Source: an uncultured Bacteroidales bacterium
Lineage (GTDB): Bacteria; Bacteroidota; Bacteroidia; Bacteroidales; Bacteroidaceae
Direction of reading: 5' to 3'
DNA length: 35,842 bases
Assembly (NCBI GenBank): GCA_902785075.1
Contig: CACZXN010000020.1
Span: 1-35,842, forward strand
Shown here: positions 1 to 8,108 of the stretch, piece by piece
Numbering within the stretch: the stretch's first letter is position 1
How the letters are laid out: every line of letters begins with the position of its first letter
Position numbers and translations under genes: made by a program
Notes under the pieces: generated by a model
The model's input: only the letters and a program-made list of their open reading frames with translations
What the model was told of the DNA's origin: nothing
Database searches by the model: none

Positions 1-41
1 ATCGTAGAAGGGGAGCTGTGGGTGGAATAGCGAAATAAGCT

Positions 42-76
42 GCTCCCCTAAGATAGGGGAGCTGTCACAGAGTGAC
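42..76. repeat. Two adjacent small hairpins in intergenic DNA
   Basis: Two inverted repeats follow each other. The first has arms gctcccct (42-49) and aggggagc (55-62). The second has arms gtcac (64-68) and gtgac (72-76). The phrase aggggagctgt also occurs a few dozen bases earlier (from about position 9), so the segment looks like part of a repeated intergenic element cut by the window edge. It could equally be the terminator of a gene to the left, but there is no clear T-run. Confidence 0.45.
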
Positions 77-92
77 TGAGGAGTATGACAAC

Positions 93-210
93 AATAGTCA
101 ATCGTAAATAATCAATGGTCAATGGTCAATAATCAATAATCAATGGTCAATGGTCAATAAATCAATGGTCAATGGTCAATAATCAATGGTCAATAATCAA
201 TGGTCAATAA
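93..210. repeat. Tandem heptamer array (ggtcaat / aatcaat)
   Basis: About 115 bases consist almost entirely of the heptamers ggtcaat and aatcaat in mixed order. The array starts with aatagtcaatcgt at 93-105, and the same 13-mer occurs inverted just upstream of serS (1817-1829). It ends about 10 bases before the small smalltalk-type gene. It has no spacers and so is not CRISPR. Its function is unknown; it may set the spacing or expression of the downstream gene or be a slippage product. Confidence 0.85.
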
Positions 211-220
211 GTAAGAATGT

Positions 221-322
221 ATGAACGAGAACAAGAAGAAAGCGGTAGTAGAGATCATCCGATTCATCATCACCGTATTGGGAGCCTTGCTCGGCTCGTC
301 TGCGCTACAGGCATGTTGCTAA
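221..322 (+). CDS. Smalltalk-family 33-residue membrane-like protein
   Basis: This 33-codon ORF runs from an ATG at 221 to TAA at 320-322. The protein has a charged start (MNENKKK), one hydrophobic segment (about residues 8-29, containing IIRFIITVLGALLG) and a Cys-Cys end. The layout and the opening residues match what I recall of the Bacteroidales 'smalltalk protein' family, about 33 residues and of unknown function. From memory, that family is often found beside a HU-like DNA-binding protein and an N-acetylmuramoyl-alanine amidase. Those partners would lie left of the window and cannot be checked here. The single hydrophobic helix suggests a membrane peptide. The gene is easy to miss because of its size, and it sits directly behind a heptamer array. 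Confidence 0.7.
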   Translation: MNENKKKAVVEIIRFIITVLGALLGSSALQACC

Positions 323-362
323 CGTCTCAAATTGTATGTGATGTCTGAAAAAGAAGACTCAT

Positions 363-397
363 CCCACTTGCCCCTCCCTGCGAGGGAGGGGAGTGGG
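363..397. terminator. Bidirectional hairpin between smalltalk gene and serS
   Basis: The nested inverted repeat has outer arms cccac (363-367) and gtggg (393-397) and inner arms cccctccct (371-379) and agggagggg (383-391) around gcg. It lies between two convergent genes. On the minus strand it is followed after a short gap by a T-rich stretch (cttcttttt), so it can end serS transcription. It may also be a copy of a dispersed GC-rich element. Confidence 0.5.
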
Positions 398-484
398 AAC
401 TTGGTGCTAAGAACTAAGACACACTCCTCCGCCATAAATGGCCACCAGCCAGCTTTGGGGGCATATTTGCTCAGTCTTCGTCGT

Positions 485-1798
485 TTAATCAATGATTTCG
501 AATCCTGTGTAGGGCACGAGGGCTTTTGGTATGCGGATGCCTTCGGGCGTCTGATTGTCTTCGAGGATAGATGCGACAATACGTGGTAGAGCGAGGGCAG
601 AACCGTTGAGGGTGTGGCACAGCTGTACTTTCTTGTCGGCATTACGATAACGGCATTTCAGGCGGTTGGCTTGATAGGTGTCGAAGTTGCTGACTGAGCT
701 GACTTCGAGCCAACGTCCTTGGGCTTCGGAATAGACTTCGAAGTCGTAGCAGATGGCTGATGTGAAACTCTGATCGCCTCCGCACAGGCGTAGGATGCGA
801 TAGGGGAGTTCGAGTTTCTTCAGGAGTCCCTCAACGTGGTCGAGCATCTCTTTGTGGCTTTCTGCCGAGTGTTCGGGGGTGTCGATGCGTACGATCTCTA
901 TCTTGCTGAACTCATGCAGACGGTTCAATCCGCGTACGTCTTTCCCGTAACTGCCTGCTTCACGACGGAAACACTGGGTGTATGCGCAGTTTTTGATAGG
1001 GAGGTCTTTCTCGTCGAGGATGACATCGCGGTAGATGTTGGTGACTGGCACTTCGGCTGTCGGGATGAGATAGAGGTCATCGACCTCGCAGTGGTACATC
1101 TGTCCTTCCTTATCGGGCAACTGACCTGTTCCATATCCTGATGCGGCATTCACGACCGTTGGCGGCATGATTTCGGTGTAGCCGGCTTTGTTCGCTTCGG
1201 CAAGGAAGAAGTTGATGAGTGCACGTTGCAGTTGTGCTCCTTTGCCGATATATACGGGAAATCCTGCTCCTGTGATTTTCACACCTAGGTCGAAGTCGAT
1301 GAGGTTGTACTTCTTTGCGAGTTCCCAATGTGGTATTTTGGCATTTCCGTTAGTGGGTACAGTGTCCCAGTTGCCTACGGTGTCGCCTGGCTTGCATTCG
1401 CGCAGGCTTGACTTCACAACGACGTTGTCTTCGGCACATGAGCCTTCGGGTACTTCGTCGTATGGGATATTCGGAATTGTGCATAGGTGAGCGGTGAGTT
1501 CCTGCTCTGCTTCGCCCATCTTGGTTTGTAGCTGGGTGGATTCTTCTTTCAACTTGGCAACTTCCGCTTTAGCTGCTTCTGCCTCGTCGCGTTTCCCTTG
1601 TTTCATCAGGGCACCAATCTGTGCTGCATATTTCTTTTGCTCTGCCAGACATGCGTCGAGTTTTGTTTGTGCTTCACGACGTGTCTTATCGATTGCAATT
1701 GCTTTCTCGACGGCTTCCTTTGCTCCTGCAAAGTGTTTCTTCTCCAGACCTTTGATGACTCGTTCGGTCTCTTCTGTTATCAATTTGAGTGTTAACAT
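485..1798 (-). CDS. serS: Seryl-tRNA synthetase
   Basis: Cytoplasmic class II aminoacyl-tRNA synthetase that charges tRNA-Ser (and tRNA-Sec where present) with serine using ATP. At 437 residues it has the usual length. The N-terminal 110 residues form the expected charged coiled-coil arm that reaches the tRNA. The catalytic domain shows motif 2 (CFRREAGSYGKDVRGLNRLH, with the FRxE arginine) and motif 3 near the C-terminus (NGSALALPR, with its ATP-binding arginine). The ATG at 1798 begins MLTLKLI, which suits the family start. It lies downstream of the AICAR transformylase gene and the 67-residue basic protein on the same strand and is probably read with them. A 13-mer shared with the array at 93-210 occurs in its leader. 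Identification is secure. Confidence 0.97.
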   Translation of the reverse strand: MLTLKLITEETERVIKGLEKKHFAGAKEAVEKAIAIDKTRREAQTKLDACLAEQKKYAAQIGALMKQGKRDEAEAAKAEVAKLKEESTQLQTKMGEAEQELTAHLCTIPNIPYDEVPEGSCAEDNVVVKSSLRECKPGDTVGNWDTVPTNGNAKIPHWELAKKYNLIDFDLGVKITGAGFPVYIGKGAQLQRALINFFLAEANKAGYTEIMPPTVVNAASGYGTGQLPDKEGQMYHCEVDDLYLIPTAEVPVTNIYRDVILDEKDLPIKNCAYTQCFRREAGSYGKDVRGLNRLHEFSKIEIVRIDTPEHSAESHKEMLDHVEGLLKKLELPYRILRLCGGDQSFTSAICYDFEVYSEAQGRWLEVSSVSNFDTYQANRLKCRYRNADKKVQLCHTLNGSALALPRIVASILEDNQTPEGIRIPKALVPYTGFEIID

Positions 1799-1881
1799 AG
1801 TCTTGTTTACTATTTGACGATTGACTATTTATTGTTTCTTCAATTATTTCGTTGTTTGTTTCCGCAATGATACATTGGTTG

Positions 1882-2085
1882 TCACTTCCTGCGTTGGCTT
1901 TTGCGGGCGCGTACTTTCTGCTTAATGTCGGCTTTATGGCGTGCAGCACCCGACCCGTGAGCACCTGTCTTGTAGCTTTTGCTACGTGCTTTGGTCTTCA
2001 CGCGTTCGTCGGTCTTCTCTTTCTTCTTTCCTCCGAAGTTGATGCCATTCATCATGGCGTATAGGATTTCGCTGTCGCTTGCCAT
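1882..2085 (-). CDS. Small highly basic protein of unknown function (67 aa)
   Basis: A 67-residue protein rich in Lys and Arg. The first 20 residues (MASDSEILYAMMNGINFGGK) are mixed and helical in appearance. The rest is strongly basic and ends in a KxRxRKSQRRK tail. There is no Cys pair, signal peptide or membrane segment. It lies between the AICAR transformylase gene (stop at 2098, 12 bases upstream of its ATG) and serS (84 bases downstream), all on the minus strand, so it is probably co-transcribed. The charge suggests nucleic-acid or ribosome binding, but this is inference and I do not recognise a named family. The tight spacing and codon pattern support it as a real gene. Confidence 0.65.
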   Translation of the reverse strand: MASDSEILYAMMNGINFGGKKKEKTDERVKTKARSKSYKTGAHGSGAARHKADIKQKVRARKSQRRK

Positions 2086-2097
2086 TTTGTCGATTGA

Positions 2098-3279
2098 TTA
2101 ATGATGGAATAGGCGTATTCCTGTGAATGCCATTGTGATGCCGTATTTGTCGCATGTATCGATGACATGATCGTCGCGAACAGAACCGCCTGCCTGAGCG
2201 ATGTATTCAACTCCACTCTTGTGGGCACGCTCGATATTGTCGCCGAATGGGAAGAAGGCATCGCTTCCGAGACTTACTTTTGTGTTCTTTGCAAGCCACT
2301 CCTTTTTCTCTTCGCGTGTGAGTGGTTCGGGCTTCTGTGTGAAGAAGTTCTGCCAAGTTCCCTCAGCAAGCACGTCTTCGTATTCGTCGCCCATATACAC
2401 ATCGATGGTGTTGTCGCGATCGGCACGTTTGATGTCGGACTTGAATGGTAGGTTCATCACCTTTGGACATTGGCGCAACCACCATAGATCGGCTTTCTGT
2501 CCTGCCAGACGAGTACAATGGATGCGGCTTTGCTGACCAGCACCGATTCCGATAGCCTGTCCGTCTTTTACATAGCAAACAGAATTGCTTTGGGTGTATT
2601 TCAGTGTGATGAGTGCTATCTTCAGGTCGCGTTTTGCTGCTTCTGGGAGTTGCTTGTTGGCTGTAGGGATGTTGCTGAAGAGTTCATCGCTTGTCAAGTC
2701 GATTTCGTTACGTCCCTGTTCGAATGTGATGCCAAACACTTGCTTGCGCTCTACTGGAGCAGGACGATAGTCGGTTGACATCTTGATGACACAATAGGTG
2801 CCCTTACGTTTTGCTTTTAGTATTTCGAGAGCTTCGGGAGTGTAGTCGGGGGCGATGATGCCGTCGCTCACTTCGCGCTTAATCAGCAAAGCAGTTGCCT
2901 CGTCGCATGTGTCGCTCAAAGCGATGAAGTCGCCAAAACTTGACATGCGGTCAGCTCCTCTGGCTCTTGCATAAGCGGTAGCAATAGGGGAGAGAGGTAG
3001 GGCGATATCATCAACAAAATAAATCTTCTTGAGTGTGTCGCTCATTGGAACACCCACAGCTGCGCCAGCAGGACTTACATGCTTGAATGATGCAGCAGCA
3101 GGTAAACCCGTAGCTGCACGTAGTTCGCGTACTAACTGCCAACTGTTGAAGGCGTCGAGCAAGTTAATATAACCAGGGCGTCCACACAACACCTCAAACG
3201 GGAGGTCGCCTTTCTCCATAAATACTCTCGATGGCTTCTGATTCGGATTGCAGCCATACTTCAGCTCAAGTTCTGTCAT
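2098..3279 (-). CDS. AICAR formyltransferase, stand-alone (PurH transformylase domain only)
   Basis: Converts AICAR and 10-formyl-tetrahydrofolate to FAICAR, the penultimate step of de novo purine synthesis. The 393 residues cover only the transformylase domain of the usual ~510-residue bifunctional PurH. The N-terminal IMP cyclohydrolase domain is absent. The catalytic Lys-His pair is visible in KHVSPAGAAVG (the KHxxPxG motif), and the substrate-binding region reads GIGAGQQSRIHCTRLAGQKA. The C-terminus holds SDAFFPFGDNIE and QAGGSVRDD, both typical of the family. Stand-alone forms occur in Bacteroidales and some clostridia, so this is not a truncation. A separate cyclohydrolase or full PurH should exist elsewhere in the genome. 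It has its own promoter at 3319-3327. Confidence 0.93.
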   Translation of the reverse strand: MTELELKYGCNPNQKPSRVFMEKGDLPFEVLCGRPGYINLLDAFNSWQLVRELRAATGLPAAASFKHVSPAGAAVGVPMSDTLKKIYFVDDIALPLSPIATAYARARGADRMSSFGDFIALSDTCDEATALLIKREVSDGIIAPDYTPEALEILKAKRKGTYCVIKMSTDYRPAPVERKQVFGITFEQGRNEIDLTSDELFSNIPTANKQLPEAAKRDLKIALITLKYTQSNSVCYVKDGQAIGIGAGQQSRIHCTRLAGQKADLWWLRQCPKVMNLPFKSDIKRADRDNTIDVYMGDEYEDVLAEGTWQNFFTQKPEPLTREEKKEWLAKNTKVSLGSDAFFPFGDNIERAHKSGVEYIAQAGGSVRDDHVIDTCDKYGITMAFTGIRLFHH

Positions 3280-3318
3280 ATTAAACCTTATTTAAAATAA
3301 ATAATTCGTTAACAAGTT

Positions 3319-3327
3319 GCAAAGTTA
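3319..3327 (-). promoter_or_regulatory. Promoter -7 element of the AICAR transformylase/serS operon
   Basis: Read on the minus strand the sequence is TAACTTTGC, an exact match to the Bacteroidota -7 consensus TAnnTTTG. It lies about 40 bases before the ATG. No good -33 TTG is seen at the usual spacing. Confidence 0.7.
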
Positions 3328-3390
3328 CAAAAAAACTCAATACTATCAGCTAAAAACTGAAAAGATTTCGACTATTGTTTGTGTTTTTTA

Positions 3391-3420
3391 TTGTCATATC
3401 AAATTAAATTCGTAATTTTG
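3391..3420 (+). promoter_or_regulatory. Promoter of the charged 448-aa protein gene
   Basis: TTG at 3391-3393, 19 bases, then TAATTTTG at 3413-3420. This matches the Bacteroidota -33/-7 layout. Transcription should start near 3427, giving a leader of roughly 65 bases before the ATG at 3493. Confidence 0.75.
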
Positions 3421-3492
3421 TCGTCAAATTGAGAGAGTACGCATTTATTTTATTGAGTGTAATAAGTGAAGTTATTCATAAATTGACCTATA

Positions 3493-4839
3493 ATGAAGAA
3501 AAAAACATCTAAAGAAATGATGGGTGTTGACCACGATGTGGTTGACGCAGAACCTAAACCTAAGAAAAGAAGAATAACAAGAGCCGAAAAGGTAATCACG
3601 GAAGAACCTATGACGGAACCTGAAAAGGAACTCGCAAAGAAACCTGCAAAGAAACCTGCAAAAAAAACTGCAAAGGTAAAGGAACCTGTCAAGGAACCAT
3701 CAGAGGAGCCCGTAAAGGAACCATCGGAGGAAATCGCAAAGAAACTTGCTGAGGAAGATGCTATGTCTTTGGCCGTGCTCGATAAAGTTGAACAATTCGG
3801 CAAGACAACTGATATATTGGCGGTTGTGGACCAGCCGAACGAAAGCGATGATGATATGCCTGCTGCCGGATCACCGTTTGCTAAATATGACAAAATGATT
3901 GAGGAAGACGAAGATGACGAAGACAATCGTCCACGTCCAATCAAACGTCAGGTTCCGGTTGTCAGCCATTCAGAACCAAATGCTCCTTCTGGAAGAGGAA
4001 GAGGTGCAAAGGGCAGAAAGAAAGATACTGGGGAAGGTGAGTTTGTGATTGATGATGACAGCGCATCGATTTCGTCTCTGACTAAAGGTAATGTGTGGGC
4101 ATCGAATGTTGATGAAATCTACCAGATGCTGATGGAAGGACGTCGTACGGAACACTGGGCTGAGAATCGTGTACACTACATGAATATCATTGCTCCTGTG
4201 TTTGATGTCCAGATTATTGATAACACCAACAAACAGTTGGTTGCTTCGCTCGAGGAAGCTAATTATAAGGTGTTCTCATATCCAAAATCGCGCGATGACA
4301 AGAAGACGAGTATAGCTATTCGTAAACATCAGATCAAGAAGATTACTGACTTGACGATGGAGAATATCCTGCACTTGTCTGCTGCAGAAGTGCTGACTTT
4401 GATTGATGAGAATATGGGTACAGGATGGAAGGGTCTTCCACTTGCCATTCAGGATATTATCGAAACGGCTTTCTATGTTGATTGCAGTGTGTTGCCTGAG
4501 GCAGCTATGCACAGAGTCGGTGGATTGATTGACCGTCGTAAGGATGACGGTTACGAAGTGCTGGAGATTGCACGCGGAACCTGGATTGAAGCCGTTTTCA
4601 TGAAGTTCAAGCCAAGACAGGAGAAACGTCGTTTTGAAGTCATTACGGATTCTTCACGTAAGTCAATTGACGATGATGATGATGACGACGATGATGATGA
4701 CGACGACGACGGCGAAGATGATTTGAAAGATCAGACAGATGAGGATCGTGAGGCAGAAGACGAAGACGACGAATCATTGGAGGATCAGACTCCTCAGATT
4801 GAGGAATTTGAGGAATTCCCTGACGATGATGACGACTAA
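3493..4839 (+). CDS. Unrecognised protein with Lys/Glu/Pro-rich start and poly-Asp tail (448 aa)
   Basis: I do not recognise this protein. It has three zones. Residues 1-180 are low complexity: KKPAKKPAKK-type repeats, then PVKEPSEE repeats and acidic patches. Residues about 190-385 look folded, with helices and aromatic residues (NVWASNVDEIYQMLMEGRR, HWAENRVHYMN, GTGWKGLPLAIQDIIETAF). The last 60 residues are almost all acidic, including a run of 14 Asp and a DDDDD end. There is no signal peptide or membrane segment, so it is probably cytoplasmic. The Ala/Lys/Pro repeats recall histone-H1-like bacterial tails, and the acidic tail recalls nucleic-acid mimics or chaperone tails; both are only analogies. 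It has its own promoter, and its stop lies 2 bases from the convergent pgeF stop with no terminator between. It could act on DNA or RNA. Confidence 0.85.
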   Translation: MKKKTSKEMMGVDHDVVDAEPKPKKRRITRAEKVITEEPMTEPEKELAKKPAKKPAKKTAKVKEPVKEPSEEPVKEPSEEIAKKLAEEDAMSLAVLDKVEQFGKTTDILAVVDQPNESDDDMPAAGSPFAKYDKMIEEDEDDEDNRPRPIKRQVPVVSHSEPNAPSGRGRGAKGRKKDTGEGEFVIDDDSASISSLTKGNVWASNVDEIYQMLMEGRRTEHWAENRVHYMNIIAPVFDVQIIDNTNKQLVASLEEANYKVFSYPKSRDDKKTSIAIRKHQIKKITDLTMENILHLSAAEVLTLIDENMGTGWKGLPLAIQDIIETAFYVDCSVLPEAAMHRVGGLIDRRKDDGYEVLEIARGTWIEAVFMKFKPRQEKRRFEVITDSSRKSIDDDDDDDDDDDDDDGEDDLKDQTDEDREAEDEDDESLEDQTPQIEEFEEFPDDDDD

Positions 4840-4841
4840 TT

Positions 4842-5612
4842 TTATCGGAGGATAATGCCGGAAAACAATCGCCCGGACTGAATGCCCAAACGTCGGGCAG
4901 AAAAGAATCGGTCGGACGATTGATAGGTACAGATGCCTGCAACGTGAATGTTGTGGGCATCTATTGTTTTCGAGAGCAACTGAAGACGGTTACACTCCCA
5001 AAGGTCTATGTGCCATTTCCCGTTTTGCTTTGAATAAATCTGTTCGGTATTGAACCCTTCAGCACGAAATGTTTCATAGACTTCATCACCCACTTCGAAG
5101 TTTTCTTTGCTGATGCTTGGCCCGATAACAGCTTTGCAATCGGAACCCCTTGTGCCGTAAACACGAGTCATCTCTTCTATTGCCATTTCTGCGATGCGCT
5201 GAACGGTTCCTCGCCATCCTGCATGAATAGCAGCAGCCGCATGATGGCGTGTATCGTAAATGAGTATGGGAACACAATCGGCAGTCGATACTCCTATAGC
5301 GATTCCTCTCAAGTCAGTCATGATGGCATCTATCCCTTCCAGATAGTCGGCTTGTTGCTCGGAAGAGTAGTTCATGAAATCGTGAGTGATAACAGCCGTT
5401 TTCGTTTTGTGAATCTGATGGGGCATCACAAGATGATCGGTGGGAATGCCCAGTTCATGACATAACCGTCGTTTGTTTTCGGCAATATCTTCAGGATTGT
5501 CTCCACAATATGAATTCACGTTCATGCTGGCATACTGACCCATACTACAACCGCCTTCACGTGTGGTCGTAAAAGCGGTTACATTTTCTGCTATGTCATA
5601 AAAGAGCATCAT
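4842..5612 (-). CDS. pgeF: Peptidoglycan editing factor / YfiH-type laccase-domain protein
   Basis: Member of the YfiH/DUF152 multicopper-oxidase-like family. In other bacteria it is reported to correct wrong residues in peptidoglycan precursors, and also to act as a purine nucleoside phosphorylase/adenosine deaminase. The 256 residues are the family length. The metal-site residues are visible: His in HQIH (about 68), Cys in STADCVPI (about 113) and His in IHAGWRGT (about 130). It is the last gene of the minus-strand run hpt-adk-obgE-pgeF, 18 bases after obgE. Two adjacent ATG codons (5612 and 5609) could both serve as start. Its 3' end runs into the convergent gene at 3493-4839 with no terminator, so antisense overlap is likely. 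Confidence 0.93.
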   Translation of the reverse strand: MMLFYDIAENVTAFTTTREGGCSMGQYASMNVNSYCGDNPEDIAENKRRLCHELGIPTDHLVMPHQIHKTKTAVITHDFMNYSSEQQADYLEGIDAIMTDLRGIAIGVSTADCVPILIYDTRHHAAAAIHAGWRGTVQRIAEMAIEEMTRVYGTRGSDCKAVIGPSISKENFEVGDEVYETFRAEGFNTEQIYSKQNGKWHIDLWECNRLQLLSKTIDAHNIHVAGICTYQSSDRFFSARRLGIQSGRLFSGIILR

Positions 5613-5630
5613 CGAGTGAGTTCAGGGTTG

Positions 5631-6794
5631 CTATTCCTCATCTTCGTATTCAAAGTCTTCCAGGTCTTCAATATCTTCGACATCATCAACAGCCTCGAAT
5701 CCTTCATCCTCATCCTGATCGGCAAAATCCTCTCGTATCTTCAGATAGTCTTTTGCATGATGCACGATGCTTTCTTGAGTAGCAATAGCGGCAATCTTGT
5801 TGCTTTCGCTGTTCATCTCTTCCCAAAGTACATCTTTCAGCTCATCGAGTCCGAATCCTGTAACAGCAGAGATAAAGACGGTTCGTACACCTTGAGGTAG
5901 GGTAGAGCGTAGCATTTCAATCAGTTCGTCGTCCAGCAAATCACACTTTGTCACAGCGAGCACTTTGCCTTTGTCGAGCAATTCGGGATTGAAGGTGGTC
6001 AACTCGTTGAGCAGGATATCATATTCACGTTTGATGTCATCAGTGTCTCCTGGTACCATGAACAAGAGCAAGCTGTTTCGTTCAATATGACGAAGAAACC
6101 TCAGTCCGAGTCCCTTTCCTTGACTGGCTCCCTCAATGATTCCAGGTATATCGGCCATCACGAACGACTTTCCGTCGCGATAGGAGACGATACCTAATGA
6201 GGGTTCCAGCGTTGTGAAGGGATAATTGGCAATCTTTGGTTTGGCTGATGATAGTGAGGATACTAAGGTTGACTTTCCTGCATTGGGAAATCCTACCAGA
6301 CCAACATCGGCAAGGAGTTTCAGTTCCAAGATTACTTCCATTTCCTGCATGGGTTCGCCTGGTTGCGCATAACGCGGTGCCTGATTGGTTGGGGTACAGA
6401 AGTTGAAATTGCCCAAACCTCCACGTCCTCCTCTCAGCAGTACGACTTCTTGTCCATGCTCGGTTACGTCACAAATGTATTCACCCGTCTCAGCATTATA
6501 GGCAACGGTACCACAGGGCACTTCCAAAATCTTGTCGGCACCCTTCTGACCAGTACTCTTGTTTTTCGAACCGTTTCCTCCGTGCTCGGCGTATGCATGA
6601 CGATCATAGCGAAGGTGTAGCAGCGTCCAGTAGTTGCGGTTTCCTCGCAACACCACACTGCCTCCATTGCCACCATTTCCGCCATCAGGTCCTCCCTTTG
6701 GCATATATTTGGCTCGATGCATGTGGGCAGACCCTCTGCCTCCTTTACCTGATCGGCAATATATTTTGACGTAATCGATGAAGTTGGTTTCCAT
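5631..6794 (-). CDS. obgE: Obg-family GTPase (ObgE/CgtA)
   Basis: Ribosome-associated GTPase needed for 50S assembly and linked to the stringent response. Residues 1-158 form the glycine-rich Obg fold ([22 protein letters not shown]). The G domain follows with G1 GFPNAGKST (168-176), G3 DIPG (215-218), G4 TKCD (282-285) and G5 ISAVTG (about 309). The G4 box has Thr where most GTPases have Asn (NKxD). I recall this TKxD form from other Bacteroidales Obg proteins, so it is probably not damage. The C-terminal 35 residues are very acidic ([17 protein letters not shown]). It lies between adk and pgeF. The gap to adk holds a tandem repeat. Confidence 0.97.
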   Translation of the reverse strand: METNFIDYVKIYCRSGKGGRGSAHMHRAKYMPKGGPDGGNGGNGGSVVLRGNRNYWTLLHLRYDRHAYAEHGGNGSKNKSTGQKGADKILEVPCGTVAYNAETGEYICDVTEHGQEVVLLRGGRGGLGNFNFCTPTNQAPRYAQPGEPMQEMEVILELKLLADVGLVGFPNAGKSTLVSSLSSAKPKIANYPFTTLEPSLGIVSYRDGKSFVMADIPGIIEGASQGKGLGLRFLRHIERNSLLLFMVPGDTDDIKREYDILLNELTTFNPELLDKGKVLAVTKCDLLDDELIEMLRSTLPQGVRTVFISAVTGFGLDELKDVLWEEMNSESNKIAAIATQESIVHHAKDYLKIREDFADQDEDEGFEAVDDVEDIEDLEDFEYEDEE

Positions 6795-6799
6795 TATTA

Positions 6800-6862
6800 A
6801 AAAAGAACCCTTAAACCCTTAAACCCTTAAACTCTTAAACTTTTGAACCTTGAACCTTGAAC
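6800..6862. repeat. Tandem octamer/heptamer array between adk and obgE
   Basis: The sequence has three near-perfect acccttaa units, then degenerating octamers (actcttaa, acttttga), then heptamers (accttga). It fills the whole gap between adk and obgE, inside what should be one transcript. It has no spacers. It resembles the other 7-9-base arrays of this window in length and in its position at a gene boundary. Confidence 0.85.
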
Positions 6863-6868
6863 CCCTTC

Positions 6869-7438
6869 TTATAGCGTATCGAGGAAAGCGAAGATATTGG
6901 CAAGCATTTGTTCTTTGCTACCTTCCCAAGTGAAAGTGTGACGCATACCTTCTTTTTCGAACCAAGCTGCAAGTGGTTCTGTCTGGCTGTGATACACCTC
7001 AAAGCGTTTCTTGATGGTCTCTTCATTATCGTCTGCACGACCTTGCTCTTTAGCACGGTTGAGAAGACGAGCCATCAGGGTTTCTTCGTCAACAATGAGT
7101 TCAACCATCACACCCATTTCGTGCTTTCTCTCGGCAAGCATCTTCTTCAAAGCCTCTGCCTGAGCAATCGTGCGTGGGAATCCGTCGAAGATAACACCTT
7201 TGTCTGCTGGCATTGTGTCATAAGTCTTAGCCAATATGTCAATCATCAACTCGTCAGGGATAAGCTGACCGTTGCTGATGTAGCCTTGAGCAATCTTTCC
7301 GAGTTCTGAGCCTTGTTTGATTTCTGCACGGAGCACATCTCCTGTTGAAATATGTCCCATTCCATAACGAGCGACAATTTCGTCGCTATAGGTGCCTTTG
7401 CCTGAGCCAGGAGCACCGAAGATAATAATATTCTTCAT
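6869..7438 (-). CDS. adk: Adenylate kinase, short-LID form
   Basis: Catalyses ATP + AMP to 2 ADP in the cytoplasm and so balances adenine nucleotides. The P-loop is at the N-terminus (GAPGSGKGT, residues 8-16), followed by the AMP-binding stretch with STGDVLRAE and the downstream FDGFPRT motif. At 189 residues it is the short form. The region between LLNRAKEQGRADDNEET and the C-terminal helix lacks the long zinc-type LID insert. The ATG at 7438 gives MKNIIIFGAPG, the normal family start. It lies 13 bases after hpt on the minus strand and is followed by obgE, so hpt and adk link purine salvage to nucleotide balance in one operon. Confidence 0.97.
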   Translation of the reverse strand: MKNIIIFGAPGSGKGTYSDEIVARYGMGHISTGDVLRAEIKQGSELGKIAQGYISNGQLIPDELMIDILAKTYDTMPADKGVIFDGFPRTIAQAEALKKMLAERKHEMGVMVELIVDEETLMARLLNRAKEQGRADDNEETIKKRFEVYHSQTEPLAAWFEKEGMRHTFTWEGSKEQMLANIFAFLDTL

Positions 7439-7451
7439 GTTGTTGTAGGTT

Positions 7452-7988
7452 TTATTTTGCTAATGAATAAATGTCTTTGTAATTGCGTCCAAATCCGTCA
7501 TAATCCAATCCGTAGCCTACAATGAAGTCGTTAGGAATCTCCATTGCACAATAGTCTATAGCCAAATCTACCTGAAGTTTCTCTGGTTTCTGAAGCAGAC
7601 AGGCAATCTTGATTGACGATGCACCTTTCTGACGCATCAGAGGGAGTACGTTATACATTGTGATACCAGTATCGACGATATCTTCAACAATGATGACATC
7701 CCGTCCAGCCAAACTGGTGGTTATGCCCATCACTTCTTTCACCTGTCCTGTGGTTTCCGTTCCTTCGTAAGAAGAGAATCGGGCAAACAAAATTTCGGGC
7801 TGAAACGTCAGGTAGCGTACCAAATCGGCAGCAAACATGAATGCACCATTGAGGATGCAGATGATGATAGGATTTTTGCCTTCGTAGTCTTGGTTGATAC
7901 GTTCAGCCAATGCTTTAACTCTCTCCTGTATTGTCTCGTTTTTTATCGAAACTTCAAAGTCTTTGTCAAGAATGTGAATTCTGTCCAT
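7452..7988 (-). CDS. hpt: Hypoxanthine phosphoribosyltransferase
   Basis: Purine salvage enzyme joining hypoxanthine or guanine to PRPP to make IMP or GMP. The PRPP-binding motif VIIVEDIVDTGITM (with the Glu-Asp pair) is clear, as are the early LNGAFMF segment and the C-terminal VGYGLDYDGFGRN. I start it at the ATG at 7986-7988 (MDRIHILDKDF, 178 residues). A longer reading frame to 8018 exists, but its extra ATG overlaps the -7 promoter element (8015-8023), which cannot be translated. It is the first gene of the hpt-adk-obgE-pgeF run. Its promoter is back to back with that of bamD, in a gap of about 150 bases. Confidence 0.95.
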   Translation of the reverse strand: MDRIHILDKDFEVSIKNETIQERVKALAERINQDYEGKNPIIICILNGAFMFAADLVRYLTFQPEILFARFSSYEGTETTGQVKEVMGITTSLAGRDVIIVEDIVDTGITMYNVLPLMRQKGASSIKIACLLQKPEKLQVDLAIDYCAMEIPNDFIVGYGLDYDGFGRNYKDIYSLAK

Positions 7989-8014
7989 TATTTGTGAGCA
8001 AATCGAAATAGGTT

Positions 8015-8023
8015 GCAAAGATA
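8015..8023 (-). promoter_or_regulatory. Promoter -7 element of the hpt operon
   Basis: Minus-strand TATCTTTGC matches the Bacteroidota -7 consensus. It places the start of transcription near 8008 with a leader of about 20 bases. It also decides the hpt start codon. The -33 element is not clear. Confidence 0.75.
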
Positions 8024-8108
8024 AGAAAAAAATAAAACTTAAAGAATTAAAAAATGAAAAAATAGAGAAAAATAGTTAATAGTAAATGGTTAAATGGTAA
8101 ATTATTTG

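Noticed and set aside
93-210. CRISPR-like array
   Set aside because: The units are 7 bases and directly joined, there are no unique spacers, and no cas genes are present.
2098-3279. PurH gene truncated by loss of its first domain
   Set aside because: It has a complete start, its own promoter and the normal length for the stand-alone transformylase of Bacteroidales.
4667-4714. Poly-Asp run as a sequencing artefact
   Set aside because: The codons mix gat and gac irregularly and the frame stays open to a sensible acidic end, so it looks real.
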